Assembly (NCBI RefSeq): GCF_009755815.1
Contig: NZ_WRPK01000016.1
Span: 1 to 64,000 of the forward strand
Direction of reading: 5' to 3'
Length of the DNA: 64,000 bases
Origin: Flavisphingomonas formosensis
Lineage (GTDB): Bacteria; Pseudomonadota; Alphaproteobacteria; Sphingomonadales; Sphingomonadaceae
Under the pieces are notes generated by a model. The model was given only the letters and a program-made list of their open reading frames with translations, was not told where the DNA came from and made no database searches. Of the stretch, positions 1-10,588 are shown in pieces (within the stretch, counting starts at the first letter, position 1; each line of letters begins with the position of its first letter). Made by a program: the position numbers and the translations under genes.

Positions 1-303
1 TGCGCTGCTCATAACCATCCCGTCTTCATCTGGGCATGGTCACGATGGCGGCGAATACACCAGTCTGTCGCCGCCTGTTGTCATCGAAGAAAACGGGTTA
101 ATACGCAACTGTAGTACTAGTTTCGCCATCCGTTTCGGCTCAATTTTTTCTATTTGAACGGCGCCGCCAGATTAGGCCGGTAAGGCAACGCCTCGGTCGT
201 CGGAAGATTTTTCCTGACACCCAGGGGCATCGCTGAGACCGCCAGACGGCAGCCATCGATTCTACGGTGGCACCTGATCTGGGAGACGCGCACGGTCTGT
301 TGA
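1..303. other. Non-coding stretch downstream of the first operon
   Basis: No convincing reading frame, RNA gene or repeat is visible here. The stretch lies beyond the stop codon of the minus-strand acyl-CoA dehydrogenase operon, so it probably holds that operon's 3' end. No clear terminator hairpin was found. Confidence 0.5.
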
Positions 304-1521
304 TTACAAGGAATTATATTCTTGGATTTTGAGCTTGCCGAGTTGGCTCATATGGACCTCATCCGGGCCATCGGCGATGCGGACAGCGCGATTGATGGTG
401 AAGAACTGCGCGAGCGGGGTGTCATCACTCAGACCCATACCGCCATGGCTCTGTATCGCCCGATCAACCACTGTCTGCACCATCTGGGGAGCGATAACCT
501 TGATTGCCGCGATGAGATCCCTCGCATCCTTGTTGCCGACCTTGTCCATACGGTCCGCCGCCTTGAGGATGAGGAGCCGGGCCATTTCCACTTCGGCGTA
601 GCTGCGCGCGACATCCTGACGGATCGAGGACTGGTCGGACAGCTTCTTTCCGAAGGCGACGCGGCTTTCAACACGGCGTGCCATGATCTCCAACGCCCGC
701 TGGGCCTGTCCGATCGATCGCATGCAATGATGGATGCGCCCCGGCCCCAACCGCCCCTGCGCGATCTCGAAACCGCGACCTTCGCCGAGGATCAGATTGC
801 CCTTGGGCACGCGGACATTCTCGAACCTCAGTTCCGCCTCACCTCCGGGCGAATTCAGGCTGCCGAAAACGCGCTGGTTCTTGACGACCGTAATGCCCGG
901 CGTCGCTTTGGGCACAAGGATCATTGAATGCTGCAGGTGGCGGGGAGCGTCGAAATCGGTCTTGCCCATCACGATGAGCAGCTTCGTCGCCGGATGCATG
1001 AATCCGGAAATCCACCATTTGCGCCCGTTTATCACATAATCGTCGCCATCCGGTTTGATGGACATTTCGAGATTGGTCGCATCGGACGACGCAACTTGCG
1101 GCTCGGTCATCACATAGGCGCTGCGGATGGTGCCATCGAGCAGCGGCTTCAGCCACTCTTCCTTCTGCTCCGGGCTGCCATATTTGGCGAGCACTTCCAT
1201 GTTGCCGGTATCGGGCGCGGAGCAGTTGAAGATTTCGGCGGACCACGGGCTTCGGCCCATGATCTCGGCCAACGGGGCATATTGGAGATTGGTCAGCCCG
1301 GGCGACAGCTCGCCATATTCGTGCGGAAGGAAGAGGTTCCACAGCCCGAGCGCTCTCGCCTTCTCCTTCAGCGGCTCGAGCCCCGGCCACTCCTGCCACA
1401 GATTAGCCGGATCGGTCACAAAGTCGTTCCGCTCGTCCTCGACCGGATAGACGTGCTCGTCCATGAACGCCTCGATTTTGGCGATGAGCTGGATAGTTTT
1501 AGAGGAAAGGTCGAAATCCAT
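304..1521 (-). CDS. Acyl-CoA dehydrogenase, ACAD10/11-like
   Basis: A 405-aa FAD-dependent acyl-CoA dehydrogenase that would introduce an alpha,beta double bond into an acyl-CoA in the cytoplasm. The family features seen are the FAD/substrate segment with MTEP, the FGKKLSDQSSIRQD stretch, QSHGGMG, and the C-terminal IADGPDEVH, whose acidic pair occupies the usual catalytic-base position. That last motif is typical of the ACAD10/11 branch. The ATG at 1521 was chosen over longer in-frame starts because AAAGG lies just upstream and the protein then begins at normal family length. It is the last gene of a minus-strand operon, 11 bp after an APH-type kinase gene. Mammalian ACAD10/11 carry both domains in one chain, so the pair may act together on hydroxyacyl-CoAs. 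The substrate is not known from sequence. Confidence 0.9.
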   Translation of the reverse strand: MDFDLSSKTIQLIAKIEAFMDEHVYPVEDERNDFVTDPANLWQEWPGLEPLKEKARALGLWNLFLPHEYGELSPGLTNLQYAPLAEIMGRSPWSAEIFNCSAPDTGNMEVLAKYGSPEQKEEWLKPLLDGTIRSAYVMTEPQVASSDATNLEMSIKPDGDDYVINGRKWWISGFMHPATKLLIVMGKTDFDAPRHLQHSMILVPKATPGITVVKNQRVFGSLNSPGGEAELRFENVRVPKGNLILGEGRGFEIAQGRLGPGRIHHCMRSIGQAQRALEIMARRVESRVAFGKKLSDQSSIRQDVARSYAEVEMARLLILKAADRMDKVGNKDARDLIAAIKVIAPQMVQTVVDRAIQSHGGMGLSDDTPLAQFFTINRAVRIADGPDEVHMSQLGKLKIQEYNSL

Positions 1522-1532
1522 GGCGCTGCCTT

Positions 1533-2609
1533 TCAGATGATTGGGTGATGCATGCGCCGGAGGGCGCGGTTGAACAGGGTGATGGCCTGGGCGTGAAGCT
1601 GGTCGCCGACCGGCTTGGGAGTTAGGCCTGCACAAGCACGGGCGTAACTGCCTTCGATGATCGCCCCGAACTTGAACAGAGCCAGTATGGCATACCAATG
1701 GGCATCTGCGGCTGAGCGGCCGGTGGCGCTCAGATAGCGCTCAACAACCTCGCCAAGCGTTGGGAACCCCGTCCACGGCGATACCGGCGGCTGGGCTGGA
1801 TCAGTCTCGTCAGGATCAGGCCAGGTAGCGGCCAGCCATCCCAGATCGAGCAGGGGATCGCCTCGGCTCGCAAGCTCCCAGTCTATGATCGCTGCCAGTT
1901 CGGGGCCGCCGCAACGATACATAACGTTGCCCAAATGATAGTCGCCATGAATAAGGCCAGGCTGCATCGTCGAAGGTCGGTTCGCTTCGAGCCACGCACA
2001 AATCGCGTCGAGATCCGGAAGGGCCGCACCGCCCGGCCAACCTTCGAACTTGTCATAGCCGTCGATCTGCGCCCGCCAGCGGGACACCTGCCTTTCAAGC
2101 CAGCCATTTATCTTGCCGAACTTGTCCAGGCCAACAGCATTCGGATCGATCCGGGAGAGCGCCACCGCGCCGTCAACGATCGCCTCGCCCATTCGGCGTC
2201 GCAAATCAGGATCTGCAGAATGTAGCGGCGGCAGGGCCGCGGTGGCATTAAAACCTGCCACCGGCTCCATAAGGAAAAAGGCGCAACCGAGCATCGTCGG
2301 ATCACTTTCGCCGGCGATGAAGCCCGCATGAGGCACGTCCGACATCGCGAGCGCGCTCAGAACCTGCATCTCGCGGCGCATCACCTCGTCGGACTCGGGA
2401 CGGGGCCGGCGCGGCGGCCGACGCAACACGTAGTCGCGGCCAGCGCGGCTGAAACGCAGCAAGATATTCTGCGTGCCGCCGCCCAGCGGCACGGGATGTT
2501 CGATTGGGGCGCCTTCGCTCAACTGGTGCGCATCCATCCAGCGGGCAAGTTGATCGAGATCGACCACCTCTGCCCAGGCCTCGCGATCGTGGGCTATCTC
2601 GCCGGTCAT
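1533..2609 (-). CDS. APH-family phosphotransferase (ACAD10/11 kinase-domain type)
   Basis: A 358-aa aminoglycoside-phosphotransferase-fold kinase. The catalytic loop HGDYHLGN (about residues 221-228) and the metal-binding IIDWELASRGDP that follows are both intact. Proteins of this subgroup sit next to, or are fused with, acyl-CoA dehydrogenases. In mammals (ACAD10/11) and in the Pseudomonas levulinate pathway (LvaA) they phosphorylate 4-hydroxyacyl-CoAs, so a similar job here is a reasonable inference; antibiotic resistance is unlikely. Its ATG overlaps the stop codon of the upstream SDR gene (ATGA), indicating translational coupling. Confidence 0.85.
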   Translation of the reverse strand: MTGEIAHDREAWAEVVDLDQLARWMDAHQLSEGAPIEHPVPLGGGTQNILLRFSRAGRDYVLRRPPRRPRPESDEVMRREMQVLSALAMSDVPHAGFIAGESDPTMLGCAFFLMEPVAGFNATAALPPLHSADPDLRRRMGEAIVDGAVALSRIDPNAVGLDKFGKINGWLERQVSRWRAQIDGYDKFEGWPGGAALPDLDAICAWLEANRPSTMQPGLIHGDYHLGNVMYRCGGPELAAIIDWELASRGDPLLDLGWLAATWPDPDETDPAQPPVSPWTGFPTLGEVVERYLSATGRSAADAHWYAILALFKFGAIIEGSYARACAGLTPKPVGDQLHAQAITLFNRALRRMHHPII

Positions 2610-3346
2610 AGCGTCAGACCGCCGTCGACGAGGATCGTTTCGCCGACAACATAGTTTGCGAGCGGGGACGCCAGGAATAACACGACGCCCGCCATGTCCG
2701 CTGGCTCACCCAGGCGGCCTAACGGGATTATGCCAAGTGCTTCGGCCAGCCGCTCGGGGTCTTCCGTCGTGACTTTCGTCAGCTTGGTATCGACGAAGCC
2801 CGGAGCGATTCCATTAACGCGGATTCCCTTTCGCGCCCAGGCTTGTCCCAAGGTGCGCGTCAATCCGAGCAATCCTGCCTTGCTCGCCGCATAAGCGGGG
2901 TTGCCGCGCGTCGCACGATAGGCGGCCGTGCTGCTGACGATCACGATCGAGCCCTTGGACGCGCGCAGAGCATCGTGGAAGGTCTGCGCGCAGGTCATCA
3001 TGCTCGTCAAATTGACGTCGATCACCCGCCGGAACGCCTCGGTCTCGAATTCCCGGCGATTGTAGAGCACGGTGCCCTGGCACAGGATCAGGACGTCGAG
3101 CTCCGTAAAGCCACTAGCGGCTGCCGCGACGCGCTGGGCATCGACCACATCGACTTGAGCATAGTGGATACCGGCGAGTTCTTGCGCATCCTCATAGTCG
3201 CTGAGGTCGGGCCGGGTTCCCCAGACATGCACCGTCGCGCCACGCGACACGAAGGCGCGAGCGGTCCCGCGGCCAATTCCGCTAGATCCTCCGACGACGA
3301 GTACGGTCTTCCCCGTGAAGTCGAGCGGATCCGCGACGCCCTTCAC
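2606..3346 (-). CDS. SDR family oxidoreductase
   Basis: A 246-aa classical short-chain dehydrogenase/reductase. The N-terminal Rossmann signature is VGGSSGIG (about residues 17-24), and the catalytic Ser-Tyr-Lys is visible as SSTAAY followed by YAASK. The C-terminus has the usual GETILVDGGLTL ending. It probably oxidises or reduces a hydroxyl/keto group on a CoA-bound intermediate with NAD(P). It lies within the thiolase-to-dehydrogenase operon, 31 bp after a nitronate-monooxygenase-type gene. The exact substrate cannot be read from sequence. Confidence 0.88.
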   Translation of the reverse strand: MKGVADPLDFTGKTVLVVGGSSGIGRGTARAFVSRGATVHVWGTRPDLSDYEDAQELAGIHYAQVDVVDAQRVAAAASGFTELDVLILCQGTVLYNRREFETEAFRRVIDVNLTSMMTCAQTFHDALRASKGSIVIVSSTAAYRATRGNPAYAASKAGLLGLTRTLGQAWARKGIRVNGIAPGFVDTKLTKVTTEDPERLAEALGIIPLGRLGEPADMAGVVLFLASPLANYVVGETILVDGGLTL

Positions 3347-3377
3347 GAGAGGAAGGCCTGCGTACGAGCGAGGCTGG

Positions 3378-4400
<1,023 letters not shown>

Positions 4401-4403
4401 TCA

Positions 4404-5189
4404 TCAGCGCGGCGCCATCCGGATCGCGCCGTCAAGCCGCACGTCCTCGCCATTGAAATAGCTGTTGCGGATCATTTCCAGGGCCAGACCGGCATATTCC
4501 TCCGGATTGCCCAGCCGCTTCGGAAACGGCACCTGCTTCCCAAGCGTGTCCCGAACATCGTCCGGCAGCGCACTCAAGAGGGGAGTGTTGAAAAGCCCAG
4601 GCAGAATGGTGTTTACGCGAATGCCCTCCGCCGAAAGATCGCGCGCCACGGGCAAGGTCATCCCGACGATCCCTGCTTTGGAGGCCGCGTACGCCGCTTG
4701 ACCGACCTGGCCGTCTTCCGCCGCCGCGCTGGCGGTGTTGACGATCGCGCCGCGCTCACCATTGGCCAGCGGCTCAAGCGACAACATGCCGACAGCGGAT
4801 TTCGCCACGCACCGGAACGTGCCGATGAGATTGACCTGGATGATCTTCTCGAATGCATCCAAGGGAAAATGCTTGACCGCACCCGTATTTCTGTCCCGGC
4901 CGGCGGTCTTGATCGTATTGCCGGTGCCGGCGCAGTTGACCAGGATGCGCTCTTGGCCATGCGCCTGCCGCGCCGCCGCAAAGCCTGCGTCAACGCTCGC
5001 ATCATCGGTGACGTCCACCACGCAGAAAAAGCCGCCAAGCTCATCCGCGAGGCGCTCGCCCCGTGAGGCATTGAGATCAAAGATAGCGACTTTGGCACCC
5101 GCCCTGGCAAGCGCTCTGGCGGTGGCCTCTCCCAGTCCGCTCGCGCCGCCGGTAACGACGGCCGCGGTTTCCGCAAATTCCATTTTCAT
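4404..5189 (-). CDS. SDR family, 3-hydroxyacyl-CoA dehydrogenase type II-like
   Basis: A 261-aa SDR resembling type II 3-hydroxyacyl-CoA dehydrogenase (HSD17B10 group). Seen are TGGASGLG at the cofactor loop, NCAG, and the active-site SAAAEDG...YAASK. The insert around RNTGAVKHFPLDAFEK and the motif GLFNTPLL are typical of this group. It would oxidise a 3-hydroxyacyl-CoA to the 3-keto form for the thiolase encoded immediately upstream (5223-6386). The start is either the first ATG (MKMEF) or the second, two codons in. Confidence 0.87.
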   Translation of the reverse strand: MKMEFAETAAVVTGGASGLGEATARALARAGAKVAIFDLNASRGERLADELGGFFCVVDVTDDASVDAGFAAARQAHGQERILVNCAGTGNTIKTAGRDRNTGAVKHFPLDAFEKIIQVNLIGTFRCVAKSAVGMLSLEPLANGERGAIVNTASAAAEDGQVGQAAYAASKAGIVGMTLPVARDLSAEGIRVNTILPGLFNTPLLSALPDDVRDTLGKQVPFPKRLGNPEEYAGLALEMIRNSYFNGEDVRLDGAIRMAPR

Positions 5190-5222
5190 GCTTCCATATA
5201 GTATCTGAGCGATCCTCGCGGA

Positions 5223-6386
5223 TCAGAGCGCCTCGACGATCGTAACGTTGGCGATGCCTCCGCCTTCGCACATCGTCTGCAATCCGAAGCGCTTGCCCCG
5301 CGACCGCAGAGCGTGGACCAGCGTGGTCATCAGCTTGGTGCCGGATGCTCCAAGCGGATGGCCCAGCGCGATCGCGCCGCCATTCACATTCAGCTTCGCA
5401 GGATCGGCGCCGATCGCATCCAGCCAGGCGAGAGGAATTGGCGCGAAAGCCTCGTTCACCTCGTAGAGATCGATGTCGTCGATCTTCATTCCAGCACGCT
5501 GAAGGGCTCGCTTGGTTGCAGGAATGGGTTCCTCGAGCATGATGACCGGATCGCCCCCGGTGACGGTCAGCGTATGAATGCGCGCGAGCGGGGTCAGCCC
5601 ATGGGCTTTGACGGCCTGCGCATTGGCGACCATCACGCCGGACGCGCCGTCACAGATCTGGCTGGATGTGGCCGCGCTCAGCGTGCCGCCGTCGGCCAAC
5701 AGCTTCACGGAAGCCATCGAAGCGGGGGTAGCGTCGTAGCGGATGCCTTCATCCGTCTTGTGAAACTCCATCACGCCATCGGCGTTCGTTATCTCCAACG
5801 GCGTGATCTCATCGACGAACGCGCCCGCGAGCGTCGCTTCGGCGGCTCGCCGATGACTTTCCAGGCCGAATTGGTCCAGCCTCTCACGGGCGAAGCCGTA
5901 TTTGCTGGCAATCATCTCCGCGCCTTTGAACTGACTGAAGACGTCAACACCAAACCGTTTCAGGATTTTCTCGCTCCAGGGCCAATAGTTGGAGCCGGGG
6001 ACAGTGTTCAGGCCCATTGGCGCACGCGTCATGCTCTCCACGCCGCAAGCTATCACCAAATCCTGGGTGCCCGACATCACCGCCTGCGCGGCGAAGTGGA
6101 GTGCTTGTTGCGATGACCCGCACTGGCGATCAATCGTGACGGCCGGAACACTGACCGGAAGCGACGATGCGAGAACGGCGCTGCGGCCGAGTTGGTTCGA
6201 CTGCTCGCCCGCCTGGGTCACGCAGCCAAGGATGACGTCGTCCACCGCGGCCGGATCGATCCCACTTCGTTGGATCAGCGCATCGAGGATCGCTCCGCCC
6301 AAATCCGCCGGATGCCATCCGGCAAGCCGTCCTCCGCGCCGACCGCCGGCCGTACGTGTTGCTGCTACGATGAATGCCTCAGACAA
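5223..6386 (-). CDS. Thiolase (acetyl-CoA acyltransferase)
   Basis: A thiolase of about 387 aa. The nucleophile cysteine lies in DRQCGSSQQALHFA, the second-site motif is NEAFAPIPLAW, then GGAIALGHPLGASG, and the second catalytic Cys is in MCEGGG. It cleaves 3-ketoacyl-CoA with CoA. I prefer a TTG start at 6386: it gives the standard thiolase N-terminus (SEAFIVAATRT) and has GGGG seven bases upstream. The ATG at 6434 adds 16 atypical residues and would place the start only 18 bp from the putative operator at 6453-6494, leaving no room for a promoter. First gene of a six-gene minus-strand operon. Confidence 0.9.
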   Translation of the reverse strand: MSEAFIVAATRTAGGRRGGRLAGWHPADLGGAILDALIQRSGIDPAAVDDVILGCVTQAGEQSNQLGRSAVLASSLPVSVPAVTIDRQCGSSQQALHFAAQAVMSGTQDLVIACGVESMTRAPMGLNTVPGSNYWPWSEKILKRFGVDVFSQFKGAEMIASKYGFARERLDQFGLESHRRAAEATLAGAFVDEITPLEITNADGVMEFHKTDEGIRYDATPASMASVKLLADGGTLSAATSSQICDGASGVMVANAQAVKAHGLTPLARIHTLTVTGGDPVIMLEEPIPATKRALQRAGMKIDDIDLYEVNEAFAPIPLAWLDAIGADPAKLNVNGGAIALGHPLGASGTKLMTTLVHALRSRGKRFGLQTMCEGGGIANVTIVEAL

Positions 6387-6452
6387 TATCCTGCCCCAAT
6401 CGTTTTTGACACTGCGATTAGCTTGCTTGATCATACGTTGGCCGGTTGTGCG

Positions 6453-6494
6453 AAATGACCGAAAGCGCAGCTCCGGGGGGGACCGTTTACGCAG
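6453..6494 (+). promoter_or_regulatory. Putative AraC-type operator, copy A
   Basis: A 42-bp element with two direct half-sites, GACCGAAAGCGCAG and GACCGTTTACGCAG, 24 bp apart, preceded by AAAT. The same pattern recurs at 9635-9675, 11827-11867, 20625-20666 and, on the other strand, 21835-21875. Direct repeats are typical of AraC-family targets, and an AraC-type gene lies at 20741. This copy is upstream of the thiolase operon and points away from it. Confidence 0.75.
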
Positions 6495-6635
6495 TCCCCT
6501 GGCTAGGGGTTTCCCTGCCGGAAGACGGGTGCTGCGGGAGCGGGCCGGCCCGCCGCCCTGACTATACGAACAGAACCTGACGGGGGCCCGCCGAGCTGGC
6601 AGCACGCCGCATTTCCTCCGAGCGACCCCCTCCTT

Positions 6636-7424
6636 CTAGATGCCGGTGAACCGCGGCTTTCGCTTTTCAAGAAAGGCGGTCACGCCCTCCCGATGATCGC
6701 GGGTGCGCCCGGCGTCGCGCTGCAACCGCCGCTCGTTCGCAAGCACCTTCACAAAGTTCTGGTCAGCAGCGGCCCAAGCGGCCTCCCGGATCATCGCCAA
6801 GGATCGGGTCGGCCCCTCGGCGAGCTTCGTGGCGAGATTGAGAGCAGCCTGGTCGAGTTCATCATCGGGGGTCACCCGGTTGATCAAACCCCACTCAAGC
6901 GCCTTGGCAGCGTCGATGCGCTCGCCAAGCAGCATCATCTCCATGGCCCGAGTACGGCCGATCGCGCGTGACAGCAACCAGCTCGAACCCGCGTCCGGAA
7001 CCAGGCCAATTCGCGCGAAGGCCTGCATGAAGAACGCCGTCTCGCTGGCCAGAACGATATCGGCGATGAGGGCAAAGGAGCATCCAATTCCTGCGGCCGC
7101 GCCCCGCACTGCCGATATGAAGGGTATCGGCAATTGGCTGATCCGGATCATCAACGGATTGATGATGGTTTCCAGTTCGGTTCCCAGGTCTGCTGCCGGC
7201 TCGTAACCGCCAGCGCCGCGGGCGTCTGACATGTTTCCCCCGGAACAGAATGCGCGGCCGACCCCCGTGAGCAGGAGCGCTCGCGCCGAGCCTGCTGCCA
7301 CGGCGATGGCGTCATCCAATTCCTTCATCATCGTCGGCCCCATGGCGTTCAGCACATCGGGATCGTTTAAACGGATGATCGCGAGTTCACCCTGCTTCTC
7401 ATAACTTATCTTGATATATGACAC
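6636..7424 (-). CDS. Enoyl-CoA hydratase/isomerase family (PaaG-like)
   Basis: A 262-aa crotonase-fold protein. The oxyanion-hole region AFCSGGN and the second one, RGAAAGIGCSFAL, are present. At the acid/base positions it has FARIGLVPDAG, with Asp instead of the paired glutamates of true hydratases, as in PaaG-type isomerases; isomerisation of a double bond is therefore as likely as hydration. I chose the GTG at 7424 because GGGGAGAG lies four bases upstream and the protein then has the family's usual length. It follows the FadJ-like gene by 46 bp and is probably in the same transcript. Confidence 0.86.
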   Translation of the reverse strand: MSYIKISYEKQGELAIIRLNDPDVLNAMGPTMMKELDDAIAVAAGSARALLLTGVGRAFCSGGNMSDARGAGGYEPAADLGTELETIINPLMIRISQLPIPFISAVRGAAAGIGCSFALIADIVLASETAFFMQAFARIGLVPDAGSSWLLSRAIGRTRAMEMMLLGERIDAAKALEWGLINRVTPDDELDQAALNLATKLAEGPTRSLAMIREAAWAAADQNFVKVLANERRLQRDAGRTRDHREGVTAFLEKRKPRFTGI

Positions 7425-7470
7425 GGCGCTCTCCCCGCTGCCGGTTGCCTCGGTTGGTTGGAAAGCCGGG

Positions 7471-9525
7471 TTACCTGGTAAAGCTTTTACCGCTTTCGGC
7501 GTTCTGAACGAGAAGCCGCGACGGCTCGATACCCTGCGCGCGCAATGCTGTAACGATACGCAACAATCCCACCGTGTCGCCCCAAAACATGGGGCCGCCG
7601 GTATGGACCGGCCAATTGTAGCCCAGGATCGCCGCCACATCGATGTCGGAGGCGCGCAAGGCGATATGCTCCTCCAGGATCTTCGCCCCTTCGTTCACCA
7701 CCGGGTAGAGCAGGCGCGCGATGATCTCATCGTCGGAAAACACTTCCCTACGCGATATTCCCTTGAAGGTTGCGAGATCCTCGATGACCTTTGCCGCCAC
7801 CGCCGAGGGAATCGCCTTCCGGTTCTCGTCATAATCGTAGAAGCCGCCGTTCATCTTCTGGCCGAGCCGTCCGAGACCGACCAAATCGCCGGCTAGCGTT
7901 CGCTCGTTGTTGCCCCGTCCGATCACGTCCAGGCCAACCAGGTCTATCATCTGGAAAGGCCCCATGGCGAAGCCATAGTTGTAAACGGCCCGGTCGATCT
8001 CCTGCGGAGTCGGCCCTTCGAGGACGAGCGCATCCGCTTCGATGGAACGTGGGGCCATCAACCGGTTGGCGATGAAGCCGAAACAGACGCGGCTCAGCAC
8101 GGAGACCTTTCCGATTTTTTTGCCGAGCGCCATCGCCGTCGCCACGACTTCCTTCGAAGTCCGTTCGCCTCGCACCGCCTCCAGCAAACGCATCACATTC
8201 GCCGGCGAGAAGAAGTGCAGGCCAACCACCCATTCCGGCCGGCTGGTAGCCGACGCGATCTCGTCGAGATCAAGAAATGATGTGTTCGACGCCAGGATCG
8301 CGCCAGGCTTCGCAACGCTGTCGAGCTTCCGGAAGACGTCCTTTTTGACGCCCATCTCCTCGAAAACCGCTTCGATGATCAAGTCGCTGTCGGACAGACG
8401 ATTCATTTCAATGGACGGCGTGATCAGCTTCATCCGCGCCTCGACGTCATCCTGCGTGAGGCGCCCCTTCTTTGCCGTGTTCTCGTAATTTCGACGGATC
8501 AGGGCGACGCCGCGGTCCAGCGCTTCCTGGCTCGTTTCAACGATCGTCACGGGGACGCCGATGTTCAGGAAGTTCATCGCGATGCCACCGCCCATGGTCC
8601 CGGCGCCGATCACGCCGACCTTTTCGATGGGAAGAGGCTTCACGTCGTTCGGAAGGTCAGGCACCTTCGACGTCTCGCGCTCGGAGAAGAAGTAATAGCG
8701 CTGTGCAGCGGACTCCGTGGAGTCGTGCAGCTCGATGAACAACTCCCGCTCGCGCTCCATGCCGCGCTCGAAATCGGGGCTGGTTTCGACAGCCGCCTGA
8801 ATAGCGCGAACGATGTTGCCGGGGGCCTTGAAGCCGCGGAAGCTGCGGGCATTGCTCTTTAGATAATCGTCGAAAATCTGCGTCTGGCCCTTTGCGGCTT
8901 CCAGCCTGTCGTTCCGGTCGCGAACGCGAAGCAGCGGACGACCCTCCGCGACAACCTGCCGCGCGAAAGCTACCGCATCTTCCAGCAACTGGTCCTCCGT
9001 GGCGAGAGCATCTATCATACCCAATTCGAGCGCCGCCTTTGCCGAAACGGGCTTGCCACTGGTGATAATGTCCAGTGCAGCCTCGACCCCCACGACGCGG
9101 GGCAGGCGCTGGGTGCCGCCCGCTCCGGGAAGAAGACCAAGGGCGACTTCGGGCAGGCCGACCTTCGCACTGGGCACGGCCACGCGGTAATGGCACACCA
9201 ACGCCAGTTCATACCCGCCGCCGAGAGCCGTGCCGTGAATCGCGGCCACCACCGGCTTGGCCGTGTTTTCGATAAGATTCAGCACTTCGCCGAGATCGGG
9301 ATGCTGCACGGGCTTGCCGAATTCACTGATGTCGGCGCCGGCAAAAAAGGTGCGGCCGGCGCATATCAGCACGATAGCCTTGACGCTGTCGTCCGCGGCA
9401 AAGCGGCGAAATCCATTCAACAGCGCGAGCCGCACCTGAAAGCCCAGGGCATTGACCGGAGGGCTATCGATCCGGACGACGCCGATACCACCGGCTTCCA
9501 CGGTGCAATGTCCCACCTCAGTCAT
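7471..9525 (-). CDS. Bifunctional enoyl-CoA hydratase/3-hydroxyacyl-CoA dehydrogenase (FadJ-like)
   Basis: A 684-aa fusion. Residues 1 to about 190 form a crotonase domain in which both catalytic glutamates are visible (GGGYE, E106, and GLPE, E126). From about residue 295 comes an NAD-binding domain starting [14 protein letters not shown], followed by [13 protein letters not shown] with the catalytic His and two C-terminal helical domains. It converts trans-2-enoyl-CoA to 3-ketoacyl-CoA in two steps in the cytoplasm. The start has AAGGAG upstream. It is first in its transcription unit, with operator copy E about 110 bp upstream of the ATG. Confidence 0.93.
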   Translation of the reverse strand: MTEVGHCTVEAGGIGVVRIDSPPVNALGFQVRLALLNGFRRFAADDSVKAIVLICAGRTFFAGADISEFGKPVQHPDLGEVLNLIENTAKPVVAAIHGTALGGGYELALVCHYRVAVPSAKVGLPEVALGLLPGAGGTQRLPRVVGVEAALDIITSGKPVSAKAALELGMIDALATEDQLLEDAVAFARQVVAEGRPLLRVRDRNDRLEAAKGQTQIFDDYLKSNARSFRGFKAPGNIVRAIQAAVETSPDFERGMERERELFIELHDSTESAAQRYYFFSERETSKVPDLPNDVKPLPIEKVGVIGAGTMGGGIAMNFLNIGVPVTIVETSQEALDRGVALIRRNYENTAKKGRLTQDDVEARMKLITPSIEMNRLSDSDLIIEAVFEEMGVKKDVFRKLDSVAKPGAILASNTSFLDLDEIASATSRPEWVVGLHFFSPANVMRLLEAVRGERTSKEVVATAMALGKKIGKVSVLSRVCFGFIANRLMAPRSIEADALVLEGPTPQEIDRAVYNYGFAMGPFQMIDLVGLDVIGRGNNERTLAGDLVGLGRLGQKMNGGFYDYDENRKAIPSAVAAKVIEDLATFKGISRREVFSDDEIIARLLYPVVNEGAKILEEHIALRASDIDVAAILGYNWPVHTGGPMFWGDTVGLLRIVTALRAQGIEPSRLLVQNAESGKSFTR

Positions 9526-9634
9526 CTACCACTCTCTCCTTCTTTTGGATCCGGGGACGCCATAATGGCGCGGCCCATCGACGCGGTTGCCGACGTCGAA
9601 CTTCAACAGCGGAAGCACGGATCGACTTCGTCGG

Positions 9635-9675
9635 TAATGACTGGAAGCGCAGGAGGTGGGGGACGAAATGCGCAG
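9635..9675 (+). promoter_or_regulatory. Putative AraC-type operator, copy E
   Basis: A 41-bp element (TAATGAC..., then GACGAAATGCGCAG) matching the other four copies in half-site sequence and spacing. It lies in the gap between two minus-strand genes, upstream of the FadJ-like gene and in antisense orientation to it, as with every other copy. Confidence 0.7.
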
Positions 9676-9710
9676 TCGGCGCTACCGGCCTACGCCTTTC
9701 TCATCCTCTG

Positions 9711-10493
9711 CTAGGCCGCGGGGACGTAACGGGGCGGCCGCTTTTCCCGGAAGGCCGACAAGGCTTCCTTTGAATCAGGATGCCCGCTCATCTGCACCGT
9801 ATAACCCTGCTCGAAGGCATAGCCGGACTTGAGGTCCATATCCTCGATCCGATTCAATATGTGCTTTGCCAGCCGCGAGGCGGTGGGGCTGAAACCTGCC
9901 ACGCGGCGTGCGAACTTCGTCGCCGTATCGTCTAGTTCGGCTTGATCGCATAACACAACCGCCCCGCCGGCAGCGGCGAAGGCGTCCGCGCGCACGGGAT
10001 CGCCAGTGAAAAACATCCGGCGGACTAGGGGCTGAGGCGCCATGCGGGCGAGGTGGCGGGCACCGCCCATCACGCCCACGCTGAGCTCCGGCAAGCCGAA
10101 TCGCGCATCTCTGGCGGCGACCACGAAATCGCAGGAAGCGGCAATGGCTAGCCCGGTACCGAGAGCCGCGCCCTGTACGGCGCCGATGACCGGAACGGCG
10201 CAATCCTGGATGGCAAAAAACGCCTCACGAACACGCCACATTCGCTCGGTGCCGTTCTCGGGCGTCATCGTCGCGAACTCGTCGAGATCGTTTCCGGCAC
10301 AGAAATGGGGGCCTTGCGCCCGCAAAACGACCGCACGGACATCCACGCCGGCCTTGTCGATGTTCCCGAACAGGTCGGCGATCTCGATGTACATCTCGCG
10401 GGTCACGGCATTGGCCGGTGACCGGTCCAGCGTCACCCACAACACTCCGTCTCCGGCCGGGTGGGTGCGAAGGTAGCGAAATTGTTCAGACAT
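9711..10493 (-). CDS. Enoyl-CoA hydratase/isomerase family protein
   Basis: A 260-aa crotonase-fold protein with PHFCAGNDLDEF (first oxyanion loop, about residues 62-73) and VQGAALGTGLAIA (second). Of the two hydratase glutamates only the one in GLPE (about E136) is seen; the other position is non-acidic, so the reaction may be isomerisation or another crotonase chemistry. The ATG at 10493 is preceded by GGAGGACGGA and gives a normal-length protein. It lies 95 bp downstream of the acyl-CoA dehydrogenase at 10589-11731 and is probably cotranscribed with it. Confidence 0.86.
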   Translation of the reverse strand: MSEQFRYLRTHPAGDGVLWVTLDRSPANAVTREMYIEIADLFGNIDKAGVDVRAVVLRAQGPHFCAGNDLDEFATMTPENGTERMWRVREAFFAIQDCAVPVIGAVQGAALGTGLAIAASCDFVVAARDARFGLPELSVGVMGGARHLARMAPQPLVRRMFFTGDPVRADAFAAAGGAVVLCDQAELDDTATKFARRVAGFSPTASRLAKHILNRIEDMDLKSGYAFEQGYTVQMSGHPDSKEALSAFREKRPPRYVPAA

Positions 10494-10588
10494 TCCGTCC
10501 TCCGATAATTTTCGCATGCCGCCGTTATGAGGCCGCCCGTGCATGGGCGGATGGCGATCATGCCGGGCCGCTGGTCGATCGCGTCAAC